This document shows, one piece after another, positions 29,434 through 39,918 of a stretch of 64,000 bases of DNA. The translations under genes and the position numbers were made by a program. The DNA is from Cryomorphaceae bacterium (GTDB lineage: Bacteria > Bacteroidota > Bacteroidia > Flavobacteriales > UBA7430), in NCBI GenBank assembly GCA_019649675.1, contig BOWN01000003.1:229325-293324 (forward strand), in the 5' to 3' direction. The notes under the pieces were generated by a model. The model searched no databases and was not told the origin of the DNA. It was given only the letters and a program-made list of their open reading frames with translations. Within the stretch, counting starts at the first letter, position 1. Each line of letters begins with the position of its first letter.

Positions 29434-30402
29434 ATGAAAAAACTTACTTTTATATTTTTATGTTTATTTTTTATTTCATGTGAGGAAAATTTAAATATTG
29501 ATATTCCGATAGATAAATCAAGGCTCTCAATTACTTCTAATCTTCTTGCTGATGATTATTTTAATGGTCAATATTCTTATGTATATGTTTCTAATTCAAT
29601 TTCAGCTCTAGAATCTGATGATAATTTTGATTATACTGATAGTATACCAGTAATAAATAACGCCACTGTATCAATTTATGAGACCAACGAATTACAAGAA
29701 AATCTTGCTTCATATGTGTTAGAGTTTGATTATGATTGCTACTGCTATAATAATCCCGATTTGAGTCCAAAGCAAAATACAACCTATAGATTGGAAGTTG
29801 AGGCTTATGGGTATCCTGACATATATGCAATAGATAAGGTGCCTGCTAAGCCTAGTTACGAAATTACTGATTTTGAATTATTAGGTTATTTAGACAAGAA
29901 AAGTTATGATGGTGAACTGAGTCAATTTAATTTGGTCATTAATGATGACCCTTTCACTGAAAACTATTATCAACTCAAAATATTTGTTGTAAATACATCT
30001 AATGCAAAAGTTAGGACTTGTTCATATTCAGTGAGCGATGCATCTTTTCTTAACCCATTAAATGATACGGATTCCGAAGGGAATTATTCCGGAGGAAGTG
30101 CTTATTTTACTGATGAATTATTTAATGGAACTTCAAAAAGTTTCTTCATTCAGCAATTTAAGCCTCAAGGTATATTTGATCATTTTTTCATTGAATTAAG
30201 AGCTTTGAGTAGAGACTTATACGAATTTAATAAGACTAGAAGAGAAGAAAGTGCAACGTCAAACAATCCTTTATTTGTCTCTGAACCTATATTCTTACAT
30301 TCAAATATTGAAAATGGTTATGGCATATTTGGTGGGAAATCAGAATCAAATAAAGCCTATATTCCAACATATTTTCCTAATAACGGTTGGTTATCATATT
30401 GA
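29434..30402 (+). CDS. DUF4249-family lipoprotein, receptor partner
   Basis: This 322-residue lipoprotein begins at ATG 29434, 4 bases after the receptor stop. The frame is open from 29413, but the 29434 start gives a proper lipoprotein leader (MKKLTFIFLCLFFISCEENL, lipobox Cys16). Family features are CEENLNIDIP near the N-terminus, RLSITSNLLADD, NNATVSIYET, TTYRLEVEAYGYPDIYAIDKVPAKP and GIFGGKSESNKAYIPT near the end. DUF4249 proteins are encoded just after TonB receptors and are presumed surface or periplasmic partners; the molecular role is not established. Its 3' end overlaps the convergent lipase gene by 26 bases. Confidence 0.85.
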   Translation: MKKLTFIFLCLFFISCEENLNIDIPIDKSRLSITSNLLADDYFNGQYSYVYVSNSISALESDDNFDYTDSIPVINNATVSIYETNELQENLASYVLEFDYDCYCYNNPDLSPKQNTTYRLEVEAYGYPDIYAIDKVPAKPSYEITDFELLGYLDKKSYDGELSQFNLVINDDPFTENYYQLKIFVVNTSNAKVRTCSYSVSDASFLNPLNDTDSEGNYSGGSAYFTDELFNGTSKSFFIQQFKPQGIFDHFFIELRALSRDLYEFNKTRREESATSNNPLFVSEPIFLHSNIENGYGIFGGKSESNKAYIPTYFPNNGWLSY

Positions 30403-31753
30403 TTCTTTTCTCAACACTTCCATCATCGTATACATAAAGTAATATGACATCACCTGTAATGGTTTTTGGGTTAACAATTTTACCAAATAAATTAATAACA
30501 TATTTTAAGCGTTTTTTTGAAATTGATTTGGTTTCATTTATGCCTATAGATTCATACCCATCTAACATAGTGTCAAACCAAAGTTTTGCTGATATTACAG
30601 AAAATGTAGCACACTCATTATGGTCAAAATTACCACCATCTATAAGTGTAATTTTATCTGTATTTGCACCGGATTCAATAAAAGCTTGGTAGGCCATAGT
30701 TGCATTCTCATAAGGTACATTATCATCTGCGTTACAATGTATCATTTGCATTGGAGCTTGTGGCGTAAAGTCAATTAAATCGTTGTCTACTAGTGCGAGA
30801 TGAAACGGATGTGCTGTATTATTTAGATATTCATTGTAATATTCTGTTCGAATCATATCTATAGGCCTGAAGTTAGATGGGGTAATTTGATAGTTGCTTT
30901 CTGCAATAGCCCATATGGAATCGTTTATTTGTCCCATAGAGTAATTACCATCATAAAGTTCGAATAAAGATTCGAATCCTGGCATAAAAAGTTCTTCAGG
31001 TGTGTTATACAAGTTGCCATATACCCTTTGGTATGAAAAAATAACATATGGGAAGTATCCCGGATTAGGGTAGACTTCATTTAGCATTGTTGTTTGAGCT
31101 ATTGACATACTGTATGGTCCAGCCATTGGACAGGATGCAGTTAGTATTATCTCATCGGCATAATTTTGTTCTATTTCTTTCACTGCTGCCATAGTAACAT
31201 GCCCGCCTTGTGAGTAGCCCATTAAAAATAATTGCTCTCCTACGCCCACGTCTTGACTTTCTGCAAAATCTTTTGAAACAAGAATAAGGTCTATAATAGC
31301 TGACGCCTCTGTTTTGGAATGGCAATAATTATGATCACCTTCACCCTCACCAAGGCCCAGGTAATCACTCATTAATGTTATATAGCCATGAGAAGCTGCT
31401 AAAATCCCTAAGCTATTTTGGTTATTTATTTGTGCAGAGGGAACACTCAGATTTGAAACTGCTGTTCCATGTTGCCAGCTCAAAATTGGGGAATCAAAAC
31501 CGTTGTTTTCAGGTAAGAAAATTGCGGCTGTTGCTTCTACTAATGAGTCTTTTTCGTTTGGTGTTAAGTAAAAAATTTTATAGCCTTTTACTCCAAAATT
31601 AATATCCCCAGCGTAGTCAGGTATAGCATTTTCTGAAAAAATGTTTTCAATCTCTGCAACGTCCCAAGATTGAATCAATTCATAATTTACGATTTGGCTA
31701 TAACAAAGAGTGTTAAAAAGCCAAAAGACAAAGTTAGTAACAATATATTTCAT
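30377..31753 (-). CDS. T9SS-secreted alpha/beta-hydrolase (secretory-lipase-like)
   Basis: This intact 458-residue enzyme has signal peptide MKYIVTNFVFWLFNTLCYSQ. The hydrolase domain has SPILSWQHGTAVSNLSVPSA, YITLMSDYLGLGEGEGDHNY and the nucleophile elbow LFLMGYSQGGHVTMAAVKEI (Ser in GYSQG). It continues with MIHCNADDNVPYENATMAYQ (acid residue region) and a histidine in DGGNFDHNECA. It resembles secretory lipases and cinnamoyl-type esterases. The tail LKYVINLFGKIVN...LLYVYDDGSVEKR is the T9SS type A signal seen throughout this window. It is convergent with the TonB receptor pair. Substrate is unknown. Confidence 0.85.
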   Translation of the reverse strand: MKYIVTNFVFWLFNTLCYSQIVNYELIQSWDVAEIENIFSENAIPDYAGDINFGVKGYKIFYLTPNEKDSLVEATAAIFLPENNGFDSPILSWQHGTAVSNLSVPSAQINNQNSLGILAASHGYITLMSDYLGLGEGEGDHNYCHSKTEASAIIDLILVSKDFAESQDVGVGEQLFLMGYSQGGHVTMAAVKEIEQNYADEIILTASCPMAGPYSMSIAQTTMLNEVYPNPGYFPYVIFSYQRVYGNLYNTPEELFMPGFESLFELYDGNYSMGQINDSIWAIAESNYQITPSNFRPIDMIRTEYYNEYLNNTAHPFHLALVDNDLIDFTPQAPMQMIHCNADDNVPYENATMAYQAFIESGANTDKITLIDGGNFDHNECATFSVISAKLWFDTMLDGYESIGINETKSISKKRLKYVINLFGKIVNPKTITGDVILLYVYDDGSVEKRINMITNRY

Positions 31754-32283
31754 GAAGTGTGTAATAATAAAATTTAAATATAGTTAAACAGTTTTAATAT
31801 AAACTAGCTCATTTTTTGTTTCATAATAATATTTTCTATGTTTTAATTTTATATAACTTTTTTGAATTTATATGTAATGTCATTTGTCTTAAGAAAGTTA
31901 TTTAATTCGATTTGGTATATCATTAAAAAAATACCAAAATATGATTTTATTGAGGTATACATTAAATTTCAAAATTTCTCTTTTTGACAAAAATGACTAA
32001 AAACATCAAAAAATGTGTTTTTTTAAACAAAAAAGCTAAAAATAGCCAAAAAAGCTCAAAGATGGTTATATGTTTTTATGAATTTTGAGTTCTATTTTGA
32101 AGTCATTTATTTACTGATTTGTACAAAATTGTTTTTAAAATACTAAAATCGATTACGATTAATTGCAAGAAATTTTAGATAATTTAAATAATTGAATGTT
32201 TGTTTAATCTTGGATTTTTTAATAAATTTGACGGTTAACTTTACAAAGAATTTTTAAAATTAATTTATAATACCCCTCTCACT
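31754..32283. other. 530-bp AT-rich intergenic region
   Basis: There is no coding-like stretch on either strand. It contains the divergent upstream regions of the lipase and of the giant repeat protein, and one copy (31972-32056) of an AT-rich repeat also found at 59.9-60.2 kb. Long A and T runs alternate; no convincing complete promoter was found. Confidence 0.6.
31972..32056 (+). repeat. Copy of AT-rich dispersed repeat (orientation C)
   Basis: This shares the order AAATTC..AAAATT, CTTTTTGAC, AAAATGACTAAAAA, a T-run GTTTTTTTAAA, then AAAAGCTAAAAATAGC with the reverse complement of the two copies at 59910-60000 and 60065-60167. The ordered blocks make chance AT-richness an unlikely explanation, although identity is moderate. 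Confidence 0.5.
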
Positions 32284-35200
32284 ATGAAAACACTTTACAC
32301 AAGTGCAAATATTACTTTGATTTTCTCATTATTTTTTATTCAATCAAATTTAAACGCTCAGTGTTCTGATCCTGCAGCATTAAATTATGATTCAGGTGCA
32401 ACTGAATTTCACGACATATCTCTGTTAATTTTGGATGGATATCCAACCATTATCAGTTTTCAGTAATGGTAAACCAGAGGTGGTTGGAATGGCCAACCTG
32501 CGATGAAGAATTACTAGCTTACTTTAATTTCCCGTCAGAACCTGGTAATAACGATTTTGTTTCTGATGACAGTTCACAGAAACGTTTCGCCTATCTAATT
32601 ACGATCATGATCTGATATATACAGGATATACTAACTGGGATGGAGGTTACGTTTATTTTACGATTTGAGCATGCTGATGGAACTCAATATAATTATTGCA
32701 CTGATGATGGTAATCAATATTACTTTTAGATTGTGATGATCCAAGTACCGGAATTCCTTCTGGCTCAGGTTCTGATAATTATTACGTGCACACTTAAGTT
32801 CTGATAATAGTGAGGCTGTTAATTCTGTTTTGTGTTACTATTCAGTTGAAGGTTGTACTAATGTTTCTGCATTTAATTACGATTCTAATGCAAACACGGA
32901 TGATGGATCTTGTGTTGATGTAGTTGAAGGTTGTACTAATGTTTCTGCATTTAATTACAATTCTAATGCAAACACGGATGATGGATCTTGTGTTGATGTG
33001 TTGAAGGTTGTACTTATGAAAATGCTGATAATTATGACCCCTGATGCAAATACTGAAAACGGATCTTGTGAGTTTTTGGTTGTGATGATCCTGTTGCTCA
33101 AAACTACAATTCTCAGGCAAATACAAATGATGGATCTTTTTATACGTGGGATGTATGGATTCGTTAGCTGATAATTTTAATCCATTAGCAAGTATTTCTG
33201 GCTTCTGTTCATTTATGGGTTGTACAGATCAAACAGCTCTAAATTACAATTCAGAAGCTAATGTCGATGATGGTTCTGCTATTATATAATAGGTTGCATG
33301 GATGATACCATGTTTAACTTCAATCCTTTAGCTGATCATAGTGACAGTACAGTGACATGTTTTCCAGTAATTAGTGGTTGTATGGATGAAGAGGCATACA
33401 ATTATGTTGTTTATCTGGTGATGTTTTGTTGATATAAACACAAGTGATTCAACTCTGTGTGATTATCTTGGTTGTACTTATAGTTGATGTTCAATTATGA
33501 TTCAACCGCTACCATTGATGATGGTTCTTTTATCCAGTTATCTCTGGTTGTATGGATGATACCATGTTTACTTTATCGAATTAACAGGTGATGTACAAAT
33601 CGACGTAAATACTGATGATGGTTCTTGTTATCCTGTAATCTACGGATGTATGGATGAAAATGCTGATAACTATAACGACTATGATTTAGATAGCTTATCA
33701 AATATTTTAACTGGTAATGTTCTCACTGATATAAACACAAATGATGATGACTTATGTATTTACTTTGGTTGTATTCAGGGGTCCTCATTTAATTTTGACT
33801 CATTAGCAAATACTAATGACAACACTTGTTATCCTGTTATCACTGGATGTTTGGATGAAAATGCTGATAATTTTAATGATTTTGATGGAGATGGTATAGT
33901 AATGCCTAACAGGAGTTAATACTACTGATATCAACTACAAATGATTCAACACTTTGTATATACTATGGTTGTACTGATTCAGAAGCCTTTAACTTTGATG
34001 AGGATGCAAATGCAAACGTGGATGATGGATCTTGTTTACCTGTTATTTATGGTTGTATGGATTCAAATTATGTTGAGTTTAATCCATTAGCGAATACTGA
34101 TACCACAATGTGTTTTACAGAAGTAGTTTTAGGTTGTACTGATGTTAATGCATTAAATTATTTTCAAGACGCAAATACTGATGATGGAAGTTGTATTGAT
34201 AAAATTATCGGATGTTTAGATTTGAATGCTGACAATTACAATGATTATGATAAGATTCAATTCCTAATATTTTAACTGGAAATATTTTAATTGATATTAA
34301 CACTAACGATTCTACTTTATGTCTATATTTTGGTTGTATGTCTGAGTGGGCTGAGAATTATGATACTCTTGCAAACATAGATGACGGTTCTTGTTATTTA
34401 AATGGTTGTATGTCTGAATGGGCAGATAATTATAATGCCAATGCTACCCATGAGGCAGATACATGTTCTCGTGAAGGATGTATGGATGAGTGGGCGAGAG
34501 AATTACGACTCACTTGCTACACAAAATACATTAGAGGAGATAGCTGTTATTTATTAGGTTGTATGGAATTGTGGGCAGACAATTATAATGTTAATGCTAC
34601 CCAATATGCAGATACATGCTCTCGTGAAGGATGTATGTCTGAATGGGCAGATAATTATGATTCACTGGCAACACATAATTTTGACACTGAGTGTTACAAG
34701 TTTGGGTGTTCATATTCTTTTATGTTTAATTATGATGTAAATGTAACTGAAGACGATAACTCATGTTATCCTATCATCGAAAGGATGTACAGATTCAACA
34801 GCATGGAATTTTGTCCAACTTACTGGTGATGTTAATGTTGATGTCAATACTGACGATGGTAGTTGTATACCTTATATATATGGATGTCTTGATTCTATTG
34901 CTGATAATTTCAATCCGAATGCTAACACCCCTGCTGACACTGTAGACTGTATTTACTATGGTTGTATGGATGAAACCATGAAGAATTATAATCCTAATGC
35001 AACTCATCAACTTACTGGTAGCTGTATTCCTTTCTTGTATGGATGTATGGATTCTACTATGTTTAATTTTGACCCACTAGCTAATACAGAAAATAATCCA
35101 TCAGATTGTGCTCCTTATGTATATGGTTGTACGGATTCTTTAGCTCTTAATTATAATTCTTTAGCTAATACTTTAGGAGATTCTCTTTGTATAGAAAAGA

Positions 35201-38200
35201 TTTATGGATGTATGGATTCTACTATGTTCAATTTTGATTCACTAGCTAATATAGAAAATAATCCATCAGATTGTGCTCCTTATGTACATGGTTGTACGGA
35301 TTCTTTAGCTCTTAATTATGATTCTTTAGCTAATACTTTAGGAAATTCTCTTTGCATAGAAAAGATTTATGGATGTATGGATGAACTAGCGTTTAATTAG
35401 ATTCTACTGCTACTTTAGATACAATTGTTGGATCTTCATGTATTGACAGAATTTATGGTTGTATGAATGCAGACTATATAGAGTTCTCTGAATTAGCCAA
35501 TACAAATGATCAATCACAATGTATTCATTTAATCACTTATGGTTGTATGAATGTAGATTATTTAGAGTTTAATCCATTAGCTAATGTTGATGATCAATCG
35601 TGTAACATTGTAGCTGTCTATGGATGTACAGATTCTACTGCATTTAATTATGACTATACAGCAAACTCAGATGATGAAAGTTGTTATCCAATAATTACTG
35701 GATGTACTGCTGAAGATGCTGATAGATTATCACCCTGTTGGTGATGTTCAGATTGATGTTAATACAACCAATAATGATTTATGTGAATACTATGGCTGTA
35801 CCTATCCTGAAATGTTTAATTATGATTCATTAGCAAATGTAGATGATGGTACTTGTATTCCAGTTGTGATAGGTTGTATGGATGATTCTACTCCTGCATG
35901 TAACTTTAATAGTCTAGCAAACACTCCTGATTCTACTTCATGTGAATATCCTACAGTTAATTATAACTGTGATGGAAATTGTTTAAATGATAGTGATGGA
36001 GATAGTGTATGTGATGAAGAAGAGGTTCCTGGGTGTATAGACATACTGCTTGTAATTATGATGAGACCGCTACAGATGATGATGGCTCATGTCAATATGC
36101 TGAAAATTATTATGATTGTGATGGTAATTGTATTCTGATATAGATAGTGACGGTGTATGTGATGAATTAGAGGTTTCAGGATGTACTGATTCAATGGCTT
36201 GTAATACTATGGCAGGAGCTACACAAGATAATGGCTCATGTCAATATGCTGCAGATTACTATGATTGTGATGGTAATTGTATTCTAGATATGAATGGTGA
36301 CGGTGTATGTGATGAATTAGAGGTTTCAGGATGTACTGATTCAATGGCTTGTAATTATAATTCAGATTTAACACTTGATGAAGACAATTCTTTATGTGAA
36401 TATGCTGAAAATTATTATAACTGTGATGGTAATTGTATTCTAGATGATGATGGTGACGGTGTATGTGATGAATTAGAGGTTGTTGGATGTAATGATGAAA
36501 CTGCTTCAAATTACGATGCATCTGCAACAAATTCCGGTGACTGTGAATATTTAGGTTGTACAGATGAGACTGCATTTAACTATGATGAATTCGCTAATAC
36601 AGATGATGGATCCTGTGAAGATATTGTTCATGGATGTATGAATCCAAATTCATATTTATATGATCCTTCAGCTAACGTTCAGCTTTCAATTGAAGAAGGT
36701 GGATGTGAATATCCAGGATGTATGGATGACAATTTCCATAACTACAATGAAAATGCTAACTGGCAACCTGCTAATGTTTGTGGTAACACAGGTTGTACAA
36801 ATCCATTTGCTCACAATTATGATTCATCAGCTATAACAGATGATGGTACTTGTGTCCCATATATTGAAGGATGTATGGATGAATCCGCAGTTAACTATGA
36901 TGCAAACGCAAATACAGATGATGAATCCTGTATTCCAGTGATTGAAGGATGTATGGATGTATCTGCATTTAACTATGATCCGACGCAAATACAGATGACG
37001 CATCTTGTGAAGACATTGTTCAGGGTTGTACAGATGAGAGTGCATTTAATCATGATGAAGATGCAAATACAGATGACGGATCTTGTATTCCAGTTATCGA
37101 AGGATGTATGGAAGTAACTGCCGATAATTATGTATATCCTATTGAAATCCGCTTGTTGATATAAATACAGCTAAAATAGATATGTGTATTTATTATGGAT
37201 GTACATATCCTATAATGTTTAATTATGACTCTTCTGCTAATACAAATGATGGGTCCTGTATTCCAGTGATTGAAGGTTGTATTGATGAACTTGCTCTGAA
37301 TTATGATACACCTATTAGTAATCCATACCTAGATGCAAATACAGATGATGGTACATGTTACTTTGTAAATGGATGTATGGTTGATACCATGTATAATTAC
37401 AATCCATTAGCAGATAACGAAGATGGATCTTGTATTCCTTTTATTGATGTTGTCTTATTGAGAGCATGTTTAATTATGATACATTAGCTAACACTGATGA
37501 CGGATCTTGTTACCCAGTGATTGAAGGTTGTATGGATTCAGAGGCTGATAATTTCATTACACTGGTTGGTGATAATCAGGTAGATGTTAATAACTGAAGA
37601 TAATTCTTGTGTTTATTTAGGATGTACTGATTCAAATGCTGATAACTACCTAGAAACAACTAACCCGAATGCAAGTCAAGATGCTAATGAGGATGATGGT
37701 TCTTGCTATAGAATAGGTTGTATGTCAGATTGGGCAGATAACTATGATTCATTAGCCACAATAGATAACGGAAGTTGTGATAGATTAGGTTGTACATCAT
37801 CAGGGCAGATAACTATGACTCATTAGCTACAACAGATAATGGTATATGTGATAGATTAGGTTGTATGTCAGACTGGGCAGATAACTATGATTCATTAGCT
37901 ACAACAGATAATGGAATTTGTGATAGACTTGGTTGTACATCTGACTGGGCAGATAATTATGATGTTTTAGCTACAACTGATGATGGTAGTTGTGATAGAT
38001 TAGGTTGTAAATATGATTGGGCAGATAACTATGATTCATTAGCTACGACAGCTGATCCTGAATCTTGTTTCAGAGAAGGTTGTATGTATGAAACTATGAT
38101 TAATTATGATCCTTTAGCTACTCAGGATACACATTTGCTTGTAATGCAGAACAATCTTTCTTAGACTCTGAGATTGAAAGTCATTAAGTGAAACAGTTAT

Positions 38201-39890
38201 TAATTTTAATAATATTATTACTGATTTAACAACTTCACATGAAAGAAGTGGTATCATTATCAAATGAGATTAGTGATTTAAATTCTCAAATTACTATTTT
38301 AGAAGATGAAGTTTCTAGTTTGACCAGTCAGTTAGATTTTGCAAATTATCAAATTATTCTTCTCAATCATCTCTGGATATTCAAACGCTGAAATTGCGAA
38401 TTTGAATTCTGAAGTTGCTGATCTTGAAGCCTGATTGTCATTAAAAATAGTGTTATAGCCGATAAAAATAATGACATTGCTGATTTGAATTCTCAAATAA
38501 TATCTCTTACTTCAAGTTATGAGAGCGATATTGATAGCTTAATGATAGCTCATATTAATGAGATCACTGCAAATAATGAAACTTTTGCAGCTACAGAATC
38601 TGATTTACAAGGTATTATTTCAAGTTTACAATTAAATGTTTTGTCATTAGAGTATACTCAGAGCACTTTAAATGCTGAAATATCTAGCCTTAATGCTACT
38701 ATTAATAATTTAAATAATCAAATTGATGATCTTGATGATTCAGTTGAATCACTGATTTCAGATAATTCATTATTAGAAACTCAGAATTCAGCACTAGAAA
38801 CCCAAATTTCATTTTTAGAAGGAGATACAACTGTAATGGGTGCTGAAATTATTTCACTTGAAAATGAAATTCTTTTTGGACTGATGCGGTTAGTGATTAA
38901 ATATTAGTTTATCTGAACAAGAAGATATCAATTTCTCTTTAACTATTGAAAATAGTACTCTTCAGAGTAATATAAATAGCTTAAGTTCTGATACAACTGC
39001 ACTTAATTTAATTATTGATGAACTCATTATTGAAAATGTTAATCAGTATAACTATGGTTATGATAATGGTAATAATGATGGTTTTGTCGCCGGTGTTGCT
39101 TCTGTAGATATTACTTCTGATAATGATGCAGTAGCTAATGCTGCTCACGCTGATGGTTTTGACGCCGGTGTTGCTTCAGTAGTATGTGATTCAAATGCTG
39201 GTATGACTCTGGATATTCTGCTGGTGTTGCATCAGTTGACATTACTTCAGATAACCAAACTGCTTTTGATGCTGGTGTTGCATCAGTAGATATTACTCTA
39301 GATAACCAAGCTGCATATGATGAAGGTGTTGCTTCTGTAACTCCAGATGATGGTATTACTCAAGCGGATGTTGATGCTGTTCAGGCTGAGTTAGATCTTG
39401 TCAGAATTCTCTGAGTACATGTGAAGAAACCTCGACCAATGTATAAATGATCCTGAAAATGTTCCTATTTCAATCGATCTTTTAGCAGGTTGGAATATGA
39501 TAGGTTACTCTATCAAGTCCTCAAGATATTGTAGCTTCATTTGAACCAATTGAAGATGATATTGAAATTGTCAAAAACAATTATGGTCAAACTTATTGGC
39601 CTGAATTTGTTCAATGGAATTGGTGATTTAATTCCTGGTCAGGTTATCAGTTAAGATTAACCCAAGATGCTATGGATTTGTGTTTGTTCCAATTGAAGGT
39701 AGAGTAGACTTACCCCTACCGTCCCTCAATGGGCAATTGACATGGAGGTTCCTTTACATCCAAATGATGTTAGAACTCTTGTTAGGTAATTAACCTATCA
39801 GGGCAAGAAGTTAATCCGGAACTTGCTAAAGGAGAGGTATTACTTTACCTATATAATGATGGAACGGTTGAGAAAAGGTTAAATCAATAA
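32284..39890 (+). CDS. Giant T9SS protein: about 60 DDGSC repeats, coiled coil, GVASV repeats (many frame changes)
   Basis: Signal peptide MKTLYTSANITLIFSLFFIQ begins at ATG 32284. After an N-terminal domain come about 60 copies of a 24-50 residue repeat, GC(T/M)D..A.NY(D/N)..A.TDDGSC (about 32850-38150). Three of them carry the calcium-site-like insert YYDCDGNCILD.DGDGVCDELE (36.0-36.5 kb). A coiled coil rich in NSQI/LESEI heptads follows (38165-39020), then GYDNG..DGF.AGVASVDIT repeats (39050-39360), one GWNMIGY unit (39485-39680) and the sorting tail (39770-39890). A GWNMIGY...FNGIGDLIPGQG order is legible only by switching frames. Intact length would be about 2,530 residues. It is most likely a long cell-surface stalk or adhesin. 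Indels are too many to place individually. Confidence 0.75.
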
Positions 39891-39918
39891 TTAGTTTTAA
39901 TCTTTTAAGACTGTCGTC

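Noticed and set aside
30444..30692. Forward-strand frame of 82 codons after DUF4249
   Set aside because: Antisense to the intact T9SS lipase, including its sorting tail.
36219..36575. Long reverse-strand open frame rich in His, Leu, Gln and Tyr
   Set aside because: It is the antisense shadow of the DDGSC repeats; the same low-complexity His/Leu/Tyr text appears opposite every repeat block (7702-7953, 20318-20551, 32842-33126, 34795-35010, 36827-37045, 40714-41207, 41353-41814).
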